Assembly: GCA_002280855.1 (NCBI GenBank) | Contig: NCEU01000007.1 | Location: forward strand, 124,001-188,000 | Reading direction: 5' to 3' | Length of the DNA: 64,000 nt | DNA from: Sphingomonadales bacterium 32-65-25 | GTDB lineage: Bacteria; Pseudomonadota; Alphaproteobacteria; Sphingomonadales; Sphingomonadaceae | Shown: positions 58,194 to 64,000 of the stretch, piece by piece | How positions within the stretch are numbered: position 1 is the first letter of the stretch | Layout of the letters: every line of letters begins with the position of its first letter | Translations under genes and position numbers: made by a program | The notes under the pieces: generated by a model | What the model saw: only the letters and a program-made list of their open reading frames with translations | Told to the model about the DNA's origin: nothing | The model's database searches: none

Positions 58194-58238
58194 GATCCCA
58201 AGCGTCTGTTTCGACGCGTTTAAAGGGGGCTTTTGCCA

Positions 58239-58889
58239 ATGTTCAGAAATATTCTTGCCGCTGGTGCGCTTGCCATGGCGGTTGCCGGTTCCGCGAATGC
58301 CGGTGTCGTGTTCGATACGCGGGCGCTGCAGGAGCCGGATTGCGACACGGTCCGCACCTGCGAGACCGAAACGCGGTCGTCGGGCGGTAACTACGGGACC
58401 GTGCTCAGCTTCTCGGCCGATGTGACGATCACCGGTCTCGGCGTGTGGACCAGCGTTGATGACGCGCAGGACGTCAAGTTCCTGATCTTCGACAGCCTGT
58501 TCAATGGCGGTACCGGTGCTGTGCTGTTCAGCCAGACCAAGTCGTTCGCCGCTGCGCCGGCTGCGTTCATCTATGCCGATCCGTTCAGCTTCACCTTCCA
58601 GGCCGGCCGCACCTATGACATCGGCATCCTGGGCAACGGCATCAACCTGACCGGGCGCTGGGGCATTGGTGACTTGACCGTGGGCGCAATCACCGCGATT
58701 TCCAGCAATGCCAACATCAACAATTTCGGCGCGCCGACCACCGGCGGTTATGCCGGTGTCGTTCCCTATATCCAGCTGGTTGATGGCAGCACAGGTGCTG
58801 TGCCGGAACCGCAGAGCTGGGCGCTGATGATTGCCGGCTTTGGCCTGGTGGGCGCTGTTGCTCGCCGCCGCGCCGCCGCGCACGCCTGA
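58239..58889 (+). CDS. PEP-CTERM sorting-domain protein
   Basis: 216 aa. Signal peptide (ending GSANAG), a beta-rich extracellular domain of unknown function, and a C-terminal sorting signal VPEPQSWALMIAGFGLVG followed by AVARRR: the PEPxxWA motif, a membrane segment and a basic tail. Exosortase would cleave it, and such proteins are linked to exopolysaccharide and surface structures. The exosortase is not in the window. ATG 58239 follows AAAGGGGG. Confidence 0.9.
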   Translation: MFRNILAAGALAMAVAGSANAGVVFDTRALQEPDCDTVRTCETETRSSGGNYGTVLSFSADVTITGLGVWTSVDDAQDVKFLIFDSLFNGGTGAVLFSQTKSFAAAPAAFIYADPFSFTFQAGRTYDIGILGNGINLTGRWGIGDLTVGAITAISSNANINNFGAPTTGGYAGVVPYIQLVDGSTGAVPEPQSWALMIAGFGLVGAVARRRAAAHA

Positions 58890-58910
58890 TTTCACGAGAC
58901 CACTGCGAAG

Positions 58911-58941
58911 GCCCCCTTGCCGCAAGGCAAGGGGGCTTTTT
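58911..58941 (+). terminator. Rho-independent terminator after the PEP-CTERM gene
   Basis: GCCCCCTTGCC, GCAA loop, GGCAAGGGGGC, then TTTTT: a perfect 11-bp stem with a U tract, 21 bp after the stop and just before the convergent hydrolase gene. Confidence 0.92.
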
Positions 58942-58943
58942 CG

Positions 58944-60416
58944 TCACCTGGGCTGGAACCGCCATTCCAGCGCCTGCAGTTGCGGCGTAGGCGTGGGGGC
59001 GAGCAGGGCATAGGCGATGATCATGCCGCGTTCGCACTTCCACCAGTATTCGCCTTCCAGCGCGCCCTTGGCCGACACGCCGGGTGGGTTCGGGCACCGG
59101 CCGGCCTTGGCGGTGATGGCGGCAATGTCGGCGCGGCGATGGGCGGCGTCGCGGTCCATCAGGAAATTCACCGCCAGCCCGGCGTTGGCCACGTCGCCCG
59201 TGGTCAGCACCTTGTGCATCGGTTCCGCCAGCCCGGCCAGCGCTGGTGACAGCGGCAGCACGTCATTGGGGGCGAGGCCGGCTTCGCGGATGGCGATCAG
59301 CGCGTCCCAGGTGGGCGCGGCTGGCCCGGCATAGGTGCGGTTGGTCAGCACGAAGGCGCCCCAGCCGCTTTCCGGTGCGATCAGCATGTAACTGCCATAG
59401 CCGGGATAGCCGCCGCCGTGGAACGCCACCCGGCCCAGCGTGCAATCATCGCCCACCCGCAAGCCGCCGCCATAGACGACCGCCACCGCACAGGGCGAAC
59501 TTGCCGCCTGCGTGGGTCGCATCATCCGGCGCGGTGAACCTTCGCCGCGCAGCAGCGCGCGTACCGTGGCACGGGTCGGCGCTTCGGCCTGGCCCGGCAC
59601 CGCAGCCGGCCAGGCGGAGAGCAGATGCCCTACCCATTTGGCATAATCCGGCCCGGTGGTGATCACGCCGCCCATGGCGCCAAAGGTGCCGGGGGCCATG
59701 TCGGGCTCGCGTTGCCATTTCCCGTCTTCCCAGCGCCAGCCGCTGGCCAGCAGGCTGCGCGGCACATCGGCCAGATCAAAGCTGGTGGCCGCCATGCCCA
59801 GCGGCCGGAAGCGGCGCCTGGCGATTTCGGCTTCGAACGGTTGCCCGCTCACATTGCGGATGATGCGGCCCAGCAGGGCATAGCCCAGGTTGCTGTATTC
59901 ATGCGTCAGCCCCGGCGCGCGGGTGAAGGGCACACCGGCCTTCAAGAATGCACTGAACTGCGCTTCCGGCAGCGGCGTCTGCCGATCACCCCAGGGATCA
60001 TCGGTGACGAACCCGCCCATATGGTGCACCAGATCGGTGACGGTGAGGGCATCGCCCCAACCGGCCACCTCCGGCACATGCGCCGCCACCTTGTCGTCCA
60101 GCCGCAGCTTGCCTTCGCCGGCCAGATCAAACAGCGTCAGCGCGGTGAAAGCCTTGGTCATGCTGGCGATGCGGAAGCGGGTGTCGGCCTCTACCGGGCG
60201 GGCGCTGTCCACATCGGCGATGCCGGAAACGCCGCTGTGCACCAGGCCTTCGCCGCGCTTGATGATGCCCCATGTCAGGCCCGGCACGTTATTGGCCTGC
60301 GCCCATTCCCGCATGCTGCGATCGATATTGGCGGCAAGCTCGGGCGGAAGCGGTGCAGCGGCGGCCGGTGCGGCGAGCAGGGCGCCAAACGCCAGTGGAG
60401 CAAGCAGCGCCCTCAC
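58944..60416 (-). CDS. Exported serine hydrolase (class C beta-lactamase/esterase family)
   Basis: 490 aa with a signal peptide (ending APAAAA). Ser85-Met-Thr-Lys88 is the SxxK nucleophile, Tyr174-Ser-Asn176 the YxN motif and HGGGYPGYG the third element. The family includes D-aminopeptidases, esterases and true beta-lactamases; the HGG third motif and long C-terminus favour a peptidase or esterase. Start overlaps the end of the DUF3299 gene by 4 bases, so the two are coupled. Confidence 0.87.
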   Translation of the reverse strand: MRALLAPLAFGALLAAPAAAAPLPPELAANIDRSMREWAQANNVPGLTWGIIKRGEGLVHSGVSGIADVDSARPVEADTRFRIASMTKAFTALTLFDLAGEGKLRLDDKVAAHVPEVAGWGDALTVTDLVHHMGGFVTDDPWGDRQTPLPEAQFSAFLKAGVPFTRAPGLTHEYSNLGYALLGRIIRNVSGQPFEAEIARRRFRPLGMAATSFDLADVPRSLLASGWRWEDGKWQREPDMAPGTFGAMGGVITTGPDYAKWVGHLLSAWPAAVPGQAEAPTRATVRALLRGEGSPRRMMRPTQAASSPCAVAVVYGGGLRVGDDCTLGRVAFHGGGYPGYGSYMLIAPESGWGAFVLTNRTYAGPAAPTWDALIAIREAGLAPNDVLPLSPALAGLAEPMHKVLTTGDVANAGLAVNFLMDRDAAHRRADIAAITAKAGRCPNPPGVSAKGALEGEYWWKCERGMIIAYALLAPTPTPQLQALEWRFQPR

Positions 60417-60886
60417 ATCTCTTTCCCGTCGCGGATCTTGTAGAACACGCCGGCACCATCGCCGCCGGCCAGTTCCAGCGTGCCTTCGATGGTGCGCACA
60501 TCATAATTCATCGGCACCGCGCTGGAGACCTTCACCTCGATGAACTGCTGCGGGCCGGGATTGAGGTGGAAGGGGCAATCGGGCGGATAGGCCAGCAGCA
60601 CGAAATGGCTCTGGCTGGCACCCTTGCCCAGCGGCAGCATGTAGCCATTGATCTTCACCCGCTTGCCGGCCAGCGATTTCACCGTTGCGGGATAGACCGG
60701 TTTCACCGCGCCGGCCTTGGCTGCGGCGGGATCTTCCTTGGCGGCCTCCAGCACGGCCCACGGCACGCCGCCGGGCGGGGTGGGGGCCGGTTTCCAGATT
60801 GATTCCGATGGCTTCAGCGCGGTCTGCGCCACGGCGGCGGGGGCCGTGAACAGCAGGGCGATGGCGATGACAATACGGGCGAGCAT
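60413..60886 (-). CDS. DUF3299 family exported protein
   Basis: 157 aa with a signal peptide (ending AAVAQT). Conserved features are KRVKINGYMLPL and LLAYPPDCPFHLNPGPQQFIEV with one Cys, typical of DUF3299 (COG3495). In Pseudomonas and Vibrio such proteins lie beside ABC genes under zinc (Zur) control, as far as I recall. It lies 9 bp after the permease gene. Confidence 0.75.
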   Translation of the reverse strand: MLARIVIAIALLFTAPAAVAQTALKPSESIWKPAPTPPGGVPWAVLEAAKEDPAAAKAGAVKPVYPATVKSLAGKRVKINGYMLPLGKGASQSHFVLLAYPPDCPFHLNPGPQQFIEVKVSSAVPMNYDVRTIEGTLELAGGDGAGVFYKIRDGKEM

Positions 60887-60895
60887 TGGTCCCTC

Positions 60896-62122
60896 CTAGC
60901 GGGCATTTGCCAGCGTTTCGGCAATATCAGTCTTGAGCACACGCAAGGCGGGAATCAAGGCGGCAATCAGCCCGATTCCCAGTGCAGCGGCAACAATCAG
61001 CGCCTCGCCGGGGTGGAAGGTCAGCGCGTTCAGGCCCAGCGCACGCAATTGTTCGATGCTGGCCGCCGCCATCCCGATCACGCCATGGCCCAGCAACAGC
61101 CCCAATGCAGCGCCAGCACTGGCCAATATGAGCCCTTCGCTGGCCACCTGGCCGATGATCGCCGCGCGGCTGGCACCGATCACCCGCAGCATCGCCATGT
61201 CGCCCTCCCGCTCCTTCAGCGCGGTGAGCAGCGCCACGAAGATGGACAGGCCGGCGGTGAGCATCAGCAGCACGGCAAAGGCGCGCACGGCATCCAGCCC
61301 GACGCCGACCAGTGCCAGCAGGCGGGAAACTTCCACGGCGGGCACGGCGGCCTGCAGATTGGTCTGGCGGTTGATGAAGCCGGGCAGACGCACCGCCGCA
61401 ATGGGGCTGCCGAAGCGCACCAGCACGGCTGTCACCTCTGCGGCACCGGCATGGGCTTCATGGTCTTCGGCGCTCTCGCCCTCGTGATGGTCTTCGCCGG
61501 GATCTTCGATGCCGTGCACGCCCCACACGCTTTCAACGCGGGTCAGGATCAGCCGGTCGATCACCGTGCCGGTCGGCTTCAGGCGGCCAACCACGATGAA
61601 CGGCGTTTCTTCGTGCTTCGGTCCTTCATCACCGCTGCTCATGCCGTGGCCGCCCACGAAACGCTGGCCCAGCGTCGCGCCGGTGCGGGCCGCCACATCG
61701 GCGCCGATCACCGCTTCCATCTTCGCCGCAAACATGCGGCCATCGGCAAGGCTGGCCCCCAGCAGCGCCGGATAGGCCGGCTCGGTGCCGACAATGCGGA
61801 AACTGCGGAAACTGTCGCCCAGCGCCAGCGGGATGGCTTCGGCCACGCCCAACTGCCGGCGCAGCAGGTCGACCGTGTCCAGCGGCACATTTCCGGTCGG
61901 GATATCGACATGATAGACCGAACTCAGGATCAGCTGCAGCGGCGAGCCCTTGGCGCCCACCACCATGTCGATGCCTTGCGCATCCTTGTCGAAGCGGTTT
62001 TCGAGCTGGCTGGAAAAGAGCAGCAGGATGACGAGGCTGGCAACGCTCAAGGCCAGCAACAGGATGTTGAGCGCGGTGTTGAGGCCGCGGTCCCGGAGAT
62101 AGGCGAGGCTCAGCCCGATCAT
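60896..62122 (-). CDS. MacB/FtsX-like ABC transporter permease with His-rich loop
   Basis: 408 aa. One N-terminal membrane span (about residues 18-38), a large periplasmic domain and three C-terminal spans, the MacB/LolC layout. The periplasmic domain holds a His/Glu/Asp-rich stretch (EDPGEDHHEGESAEDHEAH, about 205-225), suggesting metal contact. Pairs with the ATPase whose stop overlaps its start by 4 bases. Confidence 0.82.
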   Translation of the reverse strand: MIGLSLAYLRDRGLNTALNILLLALSVASLVILLLFSSQLENRFDKDAQGIDMVVGAKGSPLQLILSSVYHVDIPTGNVPLDTVDLLRRQLGVAEAIPLALGDSFRSFRIVGTEPAYPALLGASLADGRMFAAKMEAVIGADVAARTGATLGQRFVGGHGMSSGDEGPKHEETPFIVVGRLKPTGTVIDRLILTRVESVWGVHGIEDPGEDHHEGESAEDHEAHAGAAEVTAVLVRFGSPIAAVRLPGFINRQTNLQAAVPAVEVSRLLALVGVGLDAVRAFAVLLMLTAGLSIFVALLTALKEREGDMAMLRVIGASRAAIIGQVASEGLILASAGAALGLLLGHGVIGMAAASIEQLRALGLNALTFHPGEALIVAAALGIGLIAALIPALRVLKTDIAETLANAR

Positions 62123-62811
62123 GCGGCCACCGGCGCCATCAGATTGAACCGGTTGGCAAAACGGTGCGCGATGCGGCCATCGTGGGTGGCAACCAGCAAC
62201 GTGGCGCCGGTGGCATCGGCCACGTCGAACATCAGATCGATCATCCGCGCGGCGTTGGTATCATCGAGCGCACTGGTCGGCTCATCGGCAACCACCAGCC
62301 GCGGCCTGGTGATCAGCGCGCGGGCGATGGCGGCGCGCTGGCCTTCGCCCTGGGAAAGCTGGCGCGGCTGGGCGGCAGCGCGGTGGGCAAGGCCAACCCG
62401 ATCGATCATGCCGGCAATGGCAGCGCGGTCAACGTGGCCCAGCGCCAGTTGCTGGGCCAGGGCCAGATTGTCGGTCACGCTCAAGGCCGGGATCAGCCGC
62501 AGCGTCTGGAACACCAGCCCGATGGTGCGGCGGCGCAAGGCGTCGCGGGCCGCCGGGGGCAGGGCGCTCATCACCTCGCCCGCCACGCTGATCGTGCCAT
62601 GACTGGGGGTGAGCAGGCCGGTGACGATGTTGATGAAGGTGGTCTTGCCCGAACCCGATGGCCCCAGCAGCAGGGCGTGGGCGCCGGGTTGCAGTTGCCA
62701 ATCGCCGATGGCCATCACCGTGCGGCCATCACGGGCATGCGAAAGGCCCCTGGCTTCCACCAGGGGCCCTTGCGCGGTCTTCGAATGGGTCAGCGTGTCA
62801 GGGCTGGACAT
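62119..62811 (-). CDS. ABC transporter ATPase (MacB/LolD type)
   Basis: 230 aa. Walker A GPSGSGKTT, Walker B LVVADEPTSALD, and a signature region LSQGEGQRAAIARAL, which has Glu-Gly after the Gly where LSGGQ is usual, as in LolD-like proteins. ATG 62811 is chosen. It overlaps the small upstream gene by 14 bases. Confidence 0.88.
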   Translation of the reverse strand: MSSPDTLTHSKTAQGPLVEARGLSHARDGRTVMAIGDWQLQPGAHALLLGPSGSGKTTFINIVTGLLTPSHGTISVAGEVMSALPPAARDALRRRTIGLVFQTLRLIPALSVTDNLALAQQLALGHVDRAAIAGMIDRVGLAHRAAAQPRQLSQGEGQRAAIARALITRPRLVVADEPTSALDDTNAARMIDLMFDVADATGATLLVATHDGRIAHRFANRFNLMAPVAA

Positions 62812-63079
62812 TGGCCACGGCAACCGCGCCAGATTGGGCGGTTTCGACGGCATCCTTCATGCCCAGCCGCTTCAGCATGGCAAGGCGTGCGGTTTCGATG
62901 GCTTCCTGGCGGCGCTGATCGGCAATGCGGGCGGCGGCTTCGGCATAGGCGCCGGCATAGGGATCGGTGCCATCGGGGGCGTAGTGGCTGTAACCCGGCA
63001 TGCCATCAAAGGCACAGGCAACAGCCGGGCCGGCGACAGCCAACATGGCAGTGGCAGCAACAACAGCGATCAGGCGCAT
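62798..63079 (-). CDS. Small exported protein of unknown function
   Basis: 93 aa. A signal peptide (cleavage near AVACAFDG) leaves about 70 residues that start with Cys-Ala-Phe-Asp and carry YSHYAPDGTDPYAGAYAEAAARI, then a helical Gln/Arg-rich segment. No family recognised. Cotranscribed with the ABC genes by overlap. It could be the periplasmic partner of the transporter. GGAAGGGG lies before the ATG. Confidence 0.7.
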   Translation of the reverse strand: MRLIAVVAATAMLAVAGPAVACAFDGMPGYSHYAPDGTDPYAGAYAEAAARIADQRRQEAIETARLAMLKRLGMKDAVETAQSGAVAVANVQP

Positions 63080-63113
63080 GGGAACCCCTTCCGTAGGCAC
63101 GTCGACTCGAGGC

Positions 63114-63126
63114 GTTACATTGTCAC
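63114..63126. promoter_or_regulatory. Imperfect palindrome GTTACATTGTCAC upstream of the ABC operon
   Basis: A 13-bp near-palindrome (GTKACAWTGTMAC) 35 bp before the small exported protein start. It faintly resembles Zur/Fur-type sites. Offered only because the operon may be zinc-linked. Confidence 0.25.
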
Positions 63127-63276
63127 ATTCACGGGCCGGCGGCAACGCGGCTGACGGTGGGCAAATGCCGCAGTACGCCGCCTGCTGCCGCCAGGGTGAC
63201 TTGCCAAGCCGGTGCGCACACGGCAAGGGGCAGCCTTTCCGGCGGGAGGCCGGATGCTGAGATGAAGGGTGGCGGG

Positions 63277-64000
63277 ATGCGCATGTTGGCTCGTGTGGTT
63301 GCGGGGGCGATGCTGGCCCTGGTTGGTGTGGCAGGCCATGCCAGCCCGATCGTTCAGACCAAGGGCGATTTCGTCGACAAGTTCCGCCAGTTGGAAGGCG
63401 AAGATTGGCCGACCCCCACCGACACCCGCAACGCCGCCGGCGCGCCGGGGTATCGGTATTGGCAGCAGAAGGTTGATTACCGCATCACCGCCAGGCTCGA
63501 TGAAGCCACCCGCACCATCAGCGCCAGCGAGACCGTCACCTACCACAACAACAGCCCGGATGCGCTGAAGTATCTCTGGCTGCTGCTCGATCAGAACTAC
63601 AAGCGCGATCACATTGCGGAGCGGGCCGAAACCGTGTCCCCCGGTGGCCAGATCAGCATGACCGACGTGCGCAAGGCCATGCGCTACAAGGAATGGGAAG
63701 GCGGCTTCAACAATCTGAAGGTCACCGATGCTTCGGGCCGCGCGCTGAAATTCACTGTGGTCGATACGCTGCTGCGCATCGATTTGGCCGCCGCGCTGGC
63801 CAGCGGCGGCGCGGTGACGGTGAAGATCGATTTCACCTTGCCGATGCCGGAAACCCGCGTGGTGGGTGGCCGGTCGGGCTATGAATGCTTCACCAAGCCG
63901 GATCAGGATGGCAATTGCATCTTCCTTGGCGCGCAATGGTTCCCGCGCGCGGCGGTCTATTCCGATTATGAAGGCTGGCACAACAAGGCCTTTGTTGGCG
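63277..64000 (+). CDS. M1-type metallopeptidase, N-terminal part
   Basis: The first about 241 residues are visible and the gene leaves the window. After a signal peptide (ending AGHAS) the chain reads VDYRITARLDEATRTISASETVTYHNNSPDALKYLWLLLDQN, split across the fold as the beta-sandwich N-terminal domain of M1 aminopeptidases. The zinc motif HExxH lies outside. ATG 63277 follows GGGTGGCGGG; 63262 and 63283 are in-frame alternatives. Confidence 0.75.
   Translation, partial: MRMLARVVAGAMLALVGVAGHASPIVQTKGDFVDKFRQLEGEDWPTPTDTRNAAGAPGYRYWQQKVDYRITARLDEATRTISASETVTYHNNSPDALKYLWLLLDQNYKRDHIAERAETVSPGGQISMTDVRKAMRYKEWEGGFNNLKVTDASGRALKFTVVDTLLRIDLAAALASGGAVTVKIDFTLPMPETRVVGGRSGYECFTKPDQDGNCIFLGAQWFPRAAVYSDYEGWHNKAFVG

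Overview
The window is high-GC bacterial DNA that reads as a member of the Sphingomonadales (Alphaproteobacteria). Three large TonB-dependent receptors, many short-chain dehydrogenases, a PEP-CTERM protein ending in the sphingomonad-type PEPxxWA signal, and palindromic alphaproteobacterial intergenic repeats point that way. Almost every base is in tightly packed operons. There is one tRNA and no CRISPR, insertion sequence or phage.

Bases 1-46.5 kb look like one large catabolic island for an unidentified nitrogenous compound or compounds. It holds two parallel modules. Module A (about 1-14 kb) has a glycine-dehydrogenase-like pair, an AcoX/NAD-kinase-like protein, a fused [2Fe-2S]/FAD dehydrogenase of the opine oxidase/HcnAB/sarcosine oxidase type, a DAO-family partner, a CUT1-type ABC importer, a DapA-family lyase, a PLP decarboxylase and two SDRs. 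Module B (about 26.7-36.3 kb) has an SDR, a second fused dehydrogenase, a polar-amino-acid ABC importer, another SDR, a second DAO-family oxidase, a second DapA-family lyase and an old-yellow-enzyme reductase. Between and after them are two TonB receptors, an exported Asp-box propeller protein, an exported M24 peptidase, an acyl-CoA synthetase, alanine dehydrogenase, a deacetylase/imidase-like enzyme, a methyltransferase, a POT-family transporter and four exported DUF885 proteins whose usual catalytic Glu is missing.

The main unexpected signal is a shared DNA motif (GCGAAC-N4-GTTCGC, or the half-site TGCGAACA). It lies in seven intergenic regions in front of the transcription units of this island, between 1.8 and 41.6 kb. 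That suggests one regulon with one repressor-like regulator, which is not in the window. Three near-identical 80-bp hairpins (RIME/REP-like) sit in three of the convergent junctions of the island.

Bases 48-53 kb hold tRNA-Pro(UGG), a third TonB receptor and a TPR-sulfotransferase. Bases 53-58 kb encode a tryptophan-tryptophylquinone amine dehydrogenase system (mauB-E-D-A order) with a TetR regulator, a clear TetR-type operator and two related monoheme cytochromes c at its flanks. No MauG-like protein is seen. Bases 58-64 kb hold a PEP-CTERM protein behind a sigma-54-type promoter, a serine hydrolase, a DUF3299 protein with a MacB/FtsX-like ABC transporter carrying a His-rich loop (possibly zinc-linked), and the start of an M1-type peptidase.

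All assignments come from reading motifs and translations by eye. No database search was run, and the substrate of the island is inferred only in general terms.
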